Positions 1 through 12,500 of a stretch of DNA of 28,364 nt are shown here, piece by piece. Position numbers and translations under genes: made by a program. The DNA comes from Ichthyophonus hoferi (Eukaryota; Opisthokonta; Ichthyosporea; Ichthyophonida; Ichthyophonidae). Within the stretch, counting starts at the first letter, position 1. Each line of letters opens with the position of its first letter. The stretch covers positions 6,146 through 34,509 of the forward strand of contig NAOQ01000459.1 in NCBI GenBank assembly GCA_002751075.1. The letters run 5' to 3'. The notes under the pieces were generated by a model, which had not been told where the DNA came from, searched no databases, and worked only from the letters and a program-made list of their open reading frames with translations.

Positions 1-180
1 CCAGTGGGTGGTGGAGAACTTCATTTGTTAACTTTGTATTGTCACTGTGATGACATACTAACCTATTTCAATTCAACATCCAAGTGCATTGACAGCAGGT
101 GCTTTATGACCATTATTGTTCCAAACAAGAGGAACATAACAATTTTGCCCTCTAATGGCTCATTAAACACAACGCAATAA
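1..180 (+). CDS. Possible C-terminal coding piece of a convergent gene (5' part outside window)
   Basis: From base 1, frame 1 stays open for 59 codons and ends in TAA at 178-180. An open run this long has a chance of only about 1% in DNA of this composition. The translation begins PVGGGELHLLTLYCHCDD and has four cysteines and four N-glycosylation sequons (NST, NIT, NGS, NTT) in 59 residues, which resembles an extracellular or secreted protein end. An AATAAA overlaps the stop at 176-181. There is no start codon or splice site to anchor it and I recognise no family, so it may be a chance open frame. Confidence 0.4.
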   Translation, partial: PVGGGELHLLTLYCHCDDILTYFNSTSKCIDSRCFMTIIVPNKRNITILPSNGSLNTTQ

Positions 181-181
181 A
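176..181 (+). promoter_or_regulatory. Possible polyadenylation signal of the convergent gene
   Basis: A canonical AATAAA on the plus strand overlaps the TAA stop of the possible gene end at 1-180. If that gene is real, its 3' UTR would be only tens of bases. Another AATAAA-like A/T-rich run lies near 295-305. The hexamer is common in AT-rich DNA, so weight is low. Confidence 0.25.
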
Positions 182-325
182 TATGGTTTTAACCCCAACA
201 GTAATGCTTTCGTGATGTTTAAATTGTTGAATCACCTAGTAGTATTATTAAACTATAGTGGAATGAGAGGAAGGTCTCTTAACCTCAATCATTTAATAAT
301 AATAAATGTTAGAGTTATATAAGGC

Positions 326-344
326 ATATATATATATATATATA
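326..344. repeat. (AT)n microsatellite
   Basis: A pure AT dinucleotide run of about nine units in the intergenic region left of CNOT1. Confidence 0.9.
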
Positions 345-1060
345 GTAAATATTTTCCGACCTTAGTTTTATGCGGATGTCAATGTGCCTTGATGCGAATA
401 AAGCCTTACATTCGCTAATACGATTAACGAAAGATCAAGGAGGTTCACTAGAATTATTTGGTAACCAATTATCTCAATATATTATTAGGCTTTAAGTTAT
501 TTATATGCGGGGGGGACGTATGAGAGGTCAGTCTTGCGGGTATGTTCTCTGTTATATGAAGCCTGAAGAACCTATGAAGGCTATAGTAATAGTAATAATA
601 ACAATAACAATAAACATTTACACTCCAATTTATTTTTTGTCTTTTCCCAAGACGTCCTATTACATGGAAATCAAATGTGATTACCTACCAGTGCGTATGC
701 TAGTACATTAAACAAAAACCTATTTTGAAATCAAATTGTAAAAAAGCAACTTTCAATCCAGGCGACTATTGAATTGCAATATACTATGCACTTTGCCGTT
801 AAGCACCTTTTAATAAGAATATACAAAGTATATAATCACTGATACTGACACCTCTATTTCTACTACTGTTAATTTTCATTTCTAGAGCCGGAACATCGTT
901 GTCTTTCTGCTTAATTTTTTTTATAGTTTTTAATACTATAAGTATCCTGCCCACAAAGGGTCATATATACTATTCACATACACTAAGAACGTTCTAGTCC
1001 CAGTCATGACTCTCAGCTAATGAATAAGTCATACTACGGCTCCATTTTTGGATTTCGTTT

Positions 1061-1066
1061 TTTATT
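1061..1066 (-). promoter_or_regulatory. CNOT1: Likely CNOT1 polyadenylation signal (AATAAA)
   Basis: The minus strand reads AATAAA here, the first canonical hexamer after the stop codon at 1291-1293, which would give a 3' UTR of roughly 240-260 nt. A second candidate lies at 629-634. No cDNA is available, so the choice rests on position only. Confidence 0.5.
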
Positions 1067-1290
1067 GTATACAAGTACAGGCTTGCTATTGGCTCCCTTA
1101 CCAATGTGTACCAATCATAAAGCGGTTTTTGTTTTGTTTCACTTTTATGAACTTTGCACTTGAAAAAAACAATAAAGATTTTAAAAACTCCTTCAAAAGG
1201 CAAACCAGTGGATATATCCAATTATAAAACAACACTAAAAGCATTAAAAAATTTAAACAGCCATTGAACCAGCATAGTACCCTAGACAGT

Positions 1291-4200
1291 CTAGGCTAGG
1301 TTTTCGCCTGTAGGATAGACACTGCTGTGGGCGATACTGTCTTGCACACTCTTAAAGCGCTGCTCAATTTCAGGAGCACATTTCAAGAAGGAATGGTTCC
1401 AGAACGTATACCGAGGATTCTACGGGGTAGGGTAGGATAGGGTAAGGAAGAATAGTGGATAGTAATAATCGTTTAATACTACATATACCAACAATCGCTT
1501 ATATATAGCATTAATTATAATTGTTCTAGAAAACTAGGGTACAATATATGGGTAACACTTAAACTACACCACACATATTACCATGACCTTAAACCAATAG
1601 AAGAGAAGATTAAAATGTACATATATATATATATCACTATATATTACCATTACCCAGTGTATAAATTAGAAACAAGCAAAAGAAATAATTTTTTCAATTA
1701 AAATCAAAACAGGTGGATAGGATTTACAAACCTTGATTAACTCGATGAAGGTAATTAGCAAGCCCCAAGGATAGGGCCGATTAACAATTAATCTCTCAAC
1801 CAACACCCGAGTGATCTGTTCTTGAATCATTTCCTATTGGTAGGTTTATAAGTCAGGAATTTATAATATGTAATGCAATGTGATGGAATCTATATATACG
1901 ATATGATTAGGAGAGCCTATTATATACGTTGTATGCCAGTGGATGGGTTCCTATTGATATCATGTAAGATATTTATAAGTGTATATATGCATATCACGTG
2001 TTATGTAGTGGATAAAGAGCCAATCAAACCACCACGTTCCATGCCACTCTCTACCAATTAAAATTAATATATTAGTAAGTCATTAATTGCATTATCTAGG
2101 GTCATTGGCTACTTATAACTAATCCACACTTAACATTATTAATAATAAATTTAAACTATATACCTGATTGGCTTCAGCAAACAAATACAGCAGCACACAG
2201 CTAAAGTAATGGGTGTGGCTATTAGGATAGCGCAGCTGATTGGCTATGGCATTGAGGAACAGATAACGACCTGATTGAATGATATAACAGTGTTAGTACT
2301 TAGATGTAATAAACCCAATTATACCAAGTTATATGTATATAATCCAATTAAACAGCATGAGATATATTAATAAAGGCCTCACGTTGGCTCACCATACCAA
2401 CCTCATCCAATCATATAGAACCATGCATATACACACCAATAATAACATACCTTCAGTATCTAGATCGACCACCAAGTGTTGGAAGATGTCCATGGGTGCT
2501 GAATGAGTTAAGGGACCTGTGATTGGATAAGATAAATTGGTTAAAAATAAAGATAATCATCTTAAGAGAGGGGGAGGCCTAGTCTAGGGAGAGAGAAGTG
2601 TACAACATACTATACATCCATCCCACACATACATACCCTGTGCATTGCTCTGAATCTGCTCTATCGCCTTGTGTCCTACATACAAAACTAGGGCGTTAAT
2701 GACGGGCGTATTGTAACGAGTACCTGCACTGATTACTTCGTTCTGATTGGGTAGGAGTAGGCGGCTTGCTAAGCTCATTAAGAATGGAACCTCCCTGTAA
2801 GGCAATATGATTGGGTTAGGTGAGGTGGGGTCTACATGACTTCTATCTAATTATTACTATTACTAGGGTAGATAGATAAGTGCTAGTATATTAGTGCTCA
2901 TTTAAACGTTACCCTTATTATCTGCAAGGGTGTCAGTTAAACCCATTCGCAATTTCAATAGTTGTATATAATTGGTTAGCAAAAATATACAACAAATGCT
3001 ACAAAAAGCTAATAACAAGACAGAGAAGTGGTGCATGTTGATTTTTAATTCTTAATTTTGATTAGGACATTACAACCATTAATTTATAAAGCCTATTGCT
3101 AAAAGGAGGAAAAACAGATAGGCATCAAGAACATATCAAGAACAAAAATTACAGTTATAATATACATATACATACATACCTATTTTTAAGATAGTTATCA
3201 ATGTCCTGTCTAAAGTTGCCGTTGTGCAACGCTGTCACATAATTGGACAATATCCTAGGACTCTGATTGATCTCTGGAAGCAGATCCACCTATTAGATAG
3301 AAGCAGGAGAAAATGGGGTAAATGTGAGGATTAGAAGACATCATTAGGAATGAGAGCGTAAAAGGACTTGGATTGATTAGAAATGTTAACCACGTGGATG
3401 TCTATAAATAGATAGTAATATGTCGTTAGAATTGGCATAGGTAAGTTAGTGTGCTATGATTTAAAAGGCAATTATAATTGGCTGGGTATAAAACACAACA
3501 TAACCCAACAGAATACTATAACATACTATATAATACAATATATACCTTGAGGTTTGGTGTGAAGGGATCAGGTAATCTCATGTTCTTGGGGAAAGCACTC
3601 AGAATGATATTACGAAGCTGGATACAGGTGGGGGGTATGACGTCACAGAAACTATACCATTGGATAGGAGAAAAGGGTTAGTATCTGATTGGACATGTCT
3701 AACTGATAATTAGCCTTATATAGTGTACAGGATAGGATAATAGATGGCAAGTAGGAATTAATAAACACCAATAGAAAATAAGATAGATAATAAAATAGTG
3801 CATGCATGAGAGTAATAGGGTAAGGCTTAAAGATAAAAATGACAAGTAAGGAGAATAAATGAAAACATAATATATAATAATCATATATAGGTTATAACCT
3901 AACATAGTAACCCCTTACCTAAAATGGAAGTCGCATAGTATCTCAGGGAAATCATGCAATAGGACTAAGAGGACACGCAGCATACCCTAAATAAGGAACC
4001 AATGGTTAGTGGTATGTAAAGTGAGTGTAGCCTAATACAGTATAATAGCTAGAAAGAAAACGCGATCTCAAGAAATCAATTAGATCCTCTGTTAATAGCT
4101 TTAATGTAGCCTATCATATCACCCATAACAATAACTGTAATTGGCAGACAGGCAGAAGATAAAGTGTACAATCAATCATAACATACATACCTTATAAAGC

Positions 4201-6576
4201 ATGCGGATTGGCTCGTTCATCTCGGCCCCTCTCAGGTATGGCTCCATAAATTTAAATAGATCCACCAATAGTTTCTGGAATAGAGGCCATCCCTGTATAG
4301 TGATTGGGTTACAGAATAATTAAAAGATAGATATGTGTGATATTAAAAGTATGATATTACGGAGATATATACTGCTTAGTTATAGCAATAAATGTACCCA
4401 TAGGGAAAGAGACCATCCCTCTATCAAGATCATGATTGGATGTGAGATATTAACATGCGTGACAGATAACGGACTAGAGTAGATAGATAAAGAAGGTATA
4501 TTGACCAATCATATACCTTAGGGGCCTTGCTAATCAGTAACTTAGGCATGAATGACCTGTGTGAGATCAGCTCCAACCAGGAAAACGCCATCTGAGGTAC
4601 CCTGCATGGCTGGAGGAGATGAAGGGCATGGCTGATTGGTTTATTGTCAGTTAGTAACGATATAGAGTTATATTCCAGTATTATAATGCCATATGGTTAG
4701 TTGCGCACAGTCAATAATAGCCCACATGTCATATCATAATAAAATAAAATACAACACAAGACACTACAACGTAACACATACTTCAAGGTAGGTAGGATCT
4801 GTTGGTTCAGGGGGTCCAATATAGAGTCAGGGGCTGTGAGCTCCTGAAGAAGATTAAGTAACAGCCGATAATAGGCCCTCTGTGATTGGTGGAAGCAATT
4901 GATCATTTATTAAAATGGCTTCGTAGTATAAATTGTTTTAAATTGGGCTGCTCATTGGGCTTCATGGAAATATAACGTTATATATATATTAGATCGTTGT
5001 TATCTTTCTCTATCTCAAAGATAATAAATGTATAATGATAATATAATGACTTGGGACCAATAGCAAATAAATACAAAATAAAGAAAGAGCAAGATTAAAA
5101 TATAACAGAGCTGTAACTATGGTGAGGTTGGCATAATAGATTAGTGTATGTATAACAATGTCACTTGATTGGATGTGGAGTATAAGTTTAAAAAATTACA
5201 AATAAAAATAAGCCAATAGATATATTAAGGAAATATAACCATACACAGGGATTGGTATCTATATATAGCACAACCAATCATTTACCTGGTAGTGACTCTG
5301 TGGGTTGTTCTTATAGGTTGTTATGATAGCAGTAACCACAGTCTGCATAACCTTTTGTAATAGTTGCATTTGCTGTAGCAAATAGGAGGATTAGTTGAGA
5401 GTACAAGATAGTATAGCATGTATATAGTATGTAGTATAATAGTTGAATCTATACATAGTACAGCAAGGTAGATTCTACTACAAACATGTATAATGCAGCA
5501 GATATAATATAATATTAATCCTTTCTAGTGATTGGATATATATAGTTAAATCTATAATTGCCTCACCTTCTGTTGAACGGTAGCAGCATCCCCATTACCA
5601 AAGCCCATTTTAATTATAATTACAATTAACTTGCTCAACGCTGATAGGTAGAAAATTAGTCATTAGTGTGATGTGTCTGAATAAACACCTGACTCATATC
5701 ACAGATTAGACTAAAATAGAACAATAGATATAAGATGGACCAAAACTATATCCAATAGGATCAATCCAATAATGTCATGCACTCAATCATTATCAAATGT
5801 TATTAACAGACTATTGGGTTACACATATATATATATGACTAAGTGCTTATGAATATGCAATGACATTACACCAATTAGGTTAAAAGAGAGGATATAGGCT
5901 ATGCCGCGGTGTACGAAAATTAAATTAAATAAACTACCAATAAAAAGCGACATATAAGAAAAGATAATATTCCATTATATAATATAATATATACTATTTC
6001 ATACCATCAATGGCCTGGAAGTTGAGGGGCTTCGCGCCATTTGATTGATCTACAGTCACGGGTACTGGTGTAATATAGGCAGCGGATACAGCAGAATCTA
6101 TACAGAGCCTTAAAAAAGCATCCGTCAGCCTCTCCACCACTATTACACCTTGTTGTTTAAGCTAATATGGTAGAAGGGGCAAAGGTAATTGGTTAGAATG
6201 AACCAATAAGAAAAGGTATATATCATTATAATAATTAGTAGTAGTATATTTACTACATAAATCATTCAAATCACATGGATTTATATGATGGTCATTGACT
6301 GGCAGTAGTTTCATAATAGGTATATCTTCTAATAATCATTGAGCTGTAAACCAACAGACAGGCTTGGGTGGGCTTGGCTTCATAGGACTGCCAATAGAAT
6401 AGCACACACATAATACCATATATAGATGTATATATTACCTCCTGGATAAAATGCATCATTTGTACATCCGTTCCAATTGGTTGTTGGTAGTATGATAAGC
6501 GCACACATTGGTCAAATAGTTGAAGGATTCTCTCTTGACCATTAGCTGGCAGACCTTCCAGTAATTCCTCGAGAGC
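1291..6576 (-). other. CNOT1: CNOT1 exons 48-62: NOT1 superfamily homology domain (residues 1729-2256)
   Basis: The C-terminal SHD docks the CNOT2-CNOT3 heterodimer. Exon 49 has [20 protein letters not shown] against human HQQGILKTDDLITRFFRLC. Exon 54 has [20 protein letters not shown] against [20 protein letters not shown]. Exon 55 has [20 protein letters not shown] against [20 protein letters not shown]. Exon 56 has [20 protein letters not shown] and [12 protein letters not shown]. Exon 58 has INALVLYVG and exon 60 has [20 protein letters not shown]. Exons 61-62 have [20 protein letters not shown] and [17 protein letters not shown], ending GENLA and TAG. This is the most conserved region, with no missing block. 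Confidence 0.96.
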
Positions 6577-9500
6577 CTATGAGAGTCAAATATAAGTTAA
6601 ATGGGTCAGTAAGAAATAACATTATATTTAAATAACTGTATCTTAATTATAACACAGCAGGTATATTATAGTAGATTGCCTTGGGATTAATGCAACACAA
6701 TATAGTACAGAGAAAACAACCCCAGGTCGTTAATACATCGTCAAATCAATCAATGGAAAGCCCTACCTTGTCAACAGGCGCACTCTCCTCTGTTGCCTTG
6801 GTGATGGCATTCCTGACCCTAAGGAGTGTATTGATTGGTCATTGCTTTATATAATATTTAAAGACCATTTCCTATTAGCAGGTATCCTATATAAGGTAGG
6901 GAATAATGCATGACTTGCCTACATTATATATCCATATATATCTACTCATAATCACTACAAAATATATGATAGGATAGGATAGGATACTAAAAAAATAAAC
7001 ATAAGCCTATCATTAGTGTATCCCATTTTACAAGTAATGTCCATATAATATAATACAATATAATATAATATATGAATATATATAAATCACAGGTATTTAA
7101 AACACATACTGTTCAGGAAGGTGGGCAGCTAGTGTTTGGTCTAGCGACTGAAGTGCTTCTCTTGATTGGGGAAGGCTGGGTCTAGGCATCACCACATAGG
7201 ACCCTGTAAACCAATGAATAATGTACGTTAAAATATTACTTAACCAACAGAAATAAATATATGGTATTTAACCCATTTTAAATAATCAACCTAGATAAAT
7301 AATCATCACAATTGGTTTATATATATTGGCTAATAAAAAGAGCACATAAAAACCTGGTTAATTAATCTACCAATCAGAGTTCAAAAAGAAGAAAATATAA
7401 AAATAAAGAGAAAGAATAACCAACCAGGAAGAGGCGCGTCAATGTTGCAGCCAATCAGCATACGACAAGCTGCCTCGATTGAGGCGGGTGATCTAGTCTC
7501 AATTAGTTTGGCAAGGTCAGCGTCCACCTAGATCAGGGGGAGAAAGGAATAAGTGGGTATGTATGTATTACATACAAATAAGGCTATTTTATTGGCTAAG
7601 TATAGCGCATGCACACTTCCAGCTATATATATTACACACAAGCACACATACAAACATGTACATATATATGCAAACCAACCTCATTGGCGGACAGCAGTCT
7701 GCACCTTAGCAACATAAGGGTAACATCGATGTTATTAGGGGAATATCTGGTGTCACTATCAATATGATGCAGATAGAATCCAGTCAGATCTAGCGTGACT
7801 TGCTTGGACATGTCGTAGATACTCTGTAGCACCACTATAAGCACCTCGCGGGACAGCTTACTATATAAGGTGATTATAGGAGAGTGGGTTAGTATGGAAA
7901 AGATAGAGGGAAAGGGTAGATGGCGATTGCTATATTAAGAAAGAGCATGCTGTTCCTATTGGTAAAGAATATTTAATGGATATCACCTAATTTATTATTC
8001 AATTGTAATATCAAAATTCCATTGATATCATGTGCTAACGCATAATTGCACATTATAACGCGCTATCCAACATGTTTATGATAGATGGTTATATAAAAAC
8101 AGTCAATAAAACTAAGATATTCAGAATTTTTTAAAAATATAATTCTATTGGTGCATTATATTATACCTGGTATCAGACACATTCTCATACAGGCTTTGCA
8201 TGGCTTTACGTCCAAATGATAGGATCACCTCCGAACGGTTAGCTGTGATTGGACAGCAATCAAGATGAGGATTAGGACACTTGTTAACCAATAGGTAGGG
8301 TTAGATCCTTTAAAATGAATTATAATAGGCTAGGTGTTACAACAAGATTTACTTTCTAACTATAAATAGCTACCAATTAATGTTTATTAAAGGACCTAAT
8401 TAAAATAGACAATATAGTCCCAACTATTACTTAGGCCAATGGCAGGATAGTAACATACCATTAATAACTACAGGTAGTAGGTATATATGTATGATAGGCT
8501 GAGAGGTAGAAAGGGTAAAAGTTAGGGAAGGTAGCTGGAGAGGAAGGATTGGATAGAGAAAGTAAATAGATAAATAGATAGATAGATATACGTATAAAAA
8601 TTAGATGGAGTTACCTGATTGGATGATAATAAATGGAATCTGCCTAAGGAATGCATGGAGATTACTAGTGGACGGCACACTAGCCAATGAGAGGTTGGCA
8701 TGGAGCGCGACCACTTTATACACTGGATACAGGAGAGTAGACCAATAGAAAATAAAGGTATGGGTATCATAGCATTAATTAGTGTTGTAATAAAATTATG
8801 AAAACTCAATAAAATTTAGATTATCTAATATTAAAATTAACATTAGTAAAAGTGAAAACTCAGTTAAGAAAGGAAAAAGAGGTTTTAAAAATATAAAGCA
8901 ATAAATTGATTGGGCTGTGATAATATAACCGAGTGTGATATATAGTACATTTTCCCTGTCTCGATCCTATCACGTGACAGGATATAGTGGAAGGCAATAG
9001 AGTGTAAGTATTGCCCAGTGGGCCAATCAATACAGAGCTATATGGAACTACAATGCACGTGCTTTTAGAGAGAGAGCACTGGCATCGTCCCCTTCCCCCC
9101 TCTAGCCAATTACCCTCCCTATTGGACATTGCCATGATAACCTACCTTCTACCATCAGCAATGCCAGCTTATCTAACGAGGCATTGGTGTTGTTCATTCC
9201 ACGTGGGTCACCAGTACTAGTGGATGATTGGTGGGGAGGAGGGGGTGGGAGCATAATTCCTTCATCCTTGGATATCATTGGTTCGTCTTGGTCCTGTCAT
9301 AGTTGATAGGTTAGTAGTGCACAATCAAATTAACATAAGTCTAGCCTGGATACTTGAATCAATTTAAAATTTTACTATATAATTAAAGTATTCTGTACTG
9401 AAAAACGAAAGAAGGTTGTGTTTTTCATTGACTAGTATTGCTTTTTTATTTAATCATTCGCAGAGTACTCGCTGAAAACCTCAGATAATTAATCAAACGG

Positions 9501-12500
9501 TATTTGTAGTTAATGAGCGTACCTGATTGGTTGATATAGTGCGGCATATAATATGAAATGAAGGAAATATACCTTTAGTTTACAACAACATTAACATGAC
9601 AGCCCAGAATATAGTATAGAGGTTTAAATTACACAACATCATACTATATCATACTATAATATCCTACCTGTGATGTGGTGGTAGTGGGCGGGGTATTGCC
9701 TGAGCGTTGCGCATTAGCTGCAAAATTGTTAAGATACTTATTGAAGTCCTCTGATTGGTTTTGGAGAGAAAAGGGTAAGTAATAGATACACATTAACAAC
9801 ATATGAAAATGAATTGGTAGAGATATAAGTGGGGCTTCTAGAGAAAAAAACCAATCATAAATGTCAACAAAATTATAATTTTCCCATATATGTACCATAA
9901 ACCCCTACTACACGACTAAAAATTACAAATATACATACCATACACCCTAAATTGAGGGGGCATCAAGGTAGGTGGACGAGGGCGAAGGGGCTCAGGGAGA
10001 AGGGTAGGATACCTCCCTGTAAACTGGGTCACGTCATAGAAGGGTTGGCCTGATAGCACTCGACTCTTTCTACGGGCTTCACAGGCCTGCAGAGGGTAGG
10101 GTGGGGTTTAGGGTAGGTTAGTGTAGGGTAGAGTAGAGTAAGAGAGCATAGGATAGGGTAGGATAAGATAGGGTAGAAAGAGAAGAATGAGGTGTGCCCT
10201 GACGATATATTATATATTATTAGACCAGCCTGAATTTTAAAAAACATTAGAATCTAATCACCGCACTATCTTAACACCATTAAAATAAAACCTACCAATC
10301 ACAATGAAATAGTGTATATACATGGTAACGAAGCGATCCCTCAAAAAGATTATAAAGCTAAATTTTAATATAGCCATATTGGTTATTATACATATAAGAG
10401 AAAGTATTTCATTGGTTACCTAGTCCAATTAGATATTATAGAATAAATGGATATACAGTTTGTTGATTGGCTAAAGTCATAGTAATACATATAAAACTAT
10501 ATACAACAAGCAAAGCCAATCACTACATACATGGCCCAAGGCATCTTCAATCTGATTGGCGGCCTTATCGCACGCGATCATATGGATGTGTTGTAAGGCG
10601 GTCTCTAGGTTGTCAGCCAATGCAAACTGCACCGCTTGCTCCAGCAGAGCACTCTGTTGTTCCAACTGGTTTAATAAACCAGTAAGATGTTAGAGCTATA
10701 ATATATACATATATATGTATAATCACTCACTTATACTCTATTATTTCCCCCTCTAGCCTATACTTTATTACCATTCCCCTCTCTAACTTACCGAGTTAGA
10801 AGAAGGAGGCACAGTTTGTTGCAAAGAAGATCGAAGGTGATTGGTTAAACTGATTCTCAGAGGATCTTTACAGGTTACCAGTGCCAAGTTTACAGCTAGA
10901 CTCTGGGCCATCATTTGACCTGCCCGACGCATCTGATAAGGTGATATAAATAGAATAAGTGATACAATGTTATTATTAAAACTTGCAAAGCCAATCAAGT
11001 GGTAGTATTAAAGATATATGATTTAATGTTTATATGGGTCGACATTATCTCCTCCAATCCGCACGTATATATAGATATATAAATTCACATAGCCAGCCAA
11101 TAGAAAGTCCTCTTTAATTCCGCTCTCCATTAAAATTACCAATTAGTATCTGTTTCACCTACCTCCTAACACTCACCCAATCACCATGCTATTTTAATAT
11201 CCACACTAGTACCTACCTTCCCTTCATCTGACTCCAAGGCGAAGTCCTTCAGGATCAGCTCACGTGTTGCCTGACAACAGTAATGGACCCTACATCAACA
11301 GAGATAGATGTGCCATGAGTACTATAATATGACAGCCATGCCTGAATTATACCCACCATGGGTAGAGAGATAGATAGATCGATATATGGGTGGCCTCAAC
11401 CGTAGGAGTGCATCTATACATAGCCTATCTATCAATATCAGTGCATAGTTTCTACATATATATATAATTTTGGGTATATATATGAATATGAATATGAATA
11501 TAAATATTAATATAGGTCCATCACACAATGTAATGCCTCAGTAGCCAATCTTAATTATCGCATTCAGTAAACACGCCTACCATCCCTTACATAGTATTAG
11601 CTATATTCCAAGTTAAAATTTTAAAAGGACTGACATATCTGCTAATATATAATGTAATATCACAAAATAATAAAATTAAGTTATGATCGACCATTCCATA
11701 AGAGGCGGTAAAACTACTAATATATAATATAATATAATTATAAGTAACAAATTAATTAGGGCCCAACCAAACAGACTTACGATCTTTCCAATACTGGGGT
11801 CATCTCTCTAATGGCATTATCTACCGCCATCTGTACACATCTCTTAGCTAATTGGGGGATTTGTTGAAACAATTGGCAGTTCATGTTAAGATATACAACA
11901 CCCATTGGTCCATTGTGGGAGATACTGGTCTTGGATTGGATCCCTGAATAACAAGGTAGTGAGAACGGTGGGTGGGCCACGTGGTTGAACTATGATATAC
12001 TATCTAATATCATACTATAATACATTAACCTAGACTATCCTATGCAATCCTATACTATACTATCTAATACCATCATATCATACACTAACCTATACAACCC
12101 TATACTATACTATCTAATACCATCATATCATACACTAACCTATACAATCCTATACTATACTATCTAATACCATCATATCATACACTAACCTATACAATCC
12201 TATACTATACTATCTAATACCATCACATCATACATTAACCTAAACTATTCTACACTATACTAACCAGGTGAGGCCATAGGTACAGTATTCATAGATCCGT
12301 TGCTTGTTACCACACCAGAAATGTTATTGTTCATGACAAGGGAAGGGAGCTGATTGGCTGATGGTAGGGTCTGTGGGATACATTCGCGAGCCAAAGATAA
12401 ACAGTGAGTACTAATAGTCACATATATGATATATATGATAACATGTGCTCTTTTAAATATATACAGTGAAGATTGGTCTGCCGTAAGGGTATACCTGCCT

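Larger units (their letters stand above)
182..1290. other. Tail-to-tail intergenic region and CNOT1 3' UTR
   Basis: No gene is recognisable here. The right part must include the CNOT1 3' UTR, because the stop codon is at 1291-1293. The region has an (AT)n run at 326-344, a TTTATT (AATAAA on the minus strand) at 1061-1066, and about five to six CCAAT/ATTGG pentamers. The short plus-strand open frame from 505 to 711 is low-complexity and has no sign of being coding. Confidence 0.6.
9668..11943 (-). other. CNOT1: CNOT1 exons 35-40: CNOT9 (CAF40)-binding domain, DUF3819 (residues ~1236-1474)
   Basis: This helical bundle holds CNOT9, which in animals contacts GW182 and other repressors. Exon 35 has [20 protein letters not shown], matching human IPLFQAHPQLKQCVRQAIE, then MTPVLERS against VHPVVDRS. 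Exons 36-37 have [20 protein letters not shown] against [20 protein letters not shown], and [20 protein letters not shown]. Exon 38 has [20 protein letters not shown] against MMDQAAAQLAQDNCELACC. Exon 39 has [20 protein letters not shown] and QFRVYE. The YSLAGLAPHITLNP stretch that precedes this core in human CNOT1 is not recognisable here. Confidence 0.9.

Noticed and set aside
8522-8809. 95-codon minus-strand open frame
   Set aside because: It overlaps exon 42 but in the wrong frame. The frame giving [12 protein letters not shown] and IPFIIIQS joins both neighbours in phase.
10093-10178. Internal telomere repeat
   Set aside because: The GGGTA/GGATA/GAGTA units are degenerate, and similar tracts recur next to splice acceptors, so an acceptor-tract explanation is simpler.
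12001-12260. CRISPR-like array
   Set aside because: The units are contiguous 50-bp tandem repeats without unique spacers, inside an intron of a eukaryotic gene.
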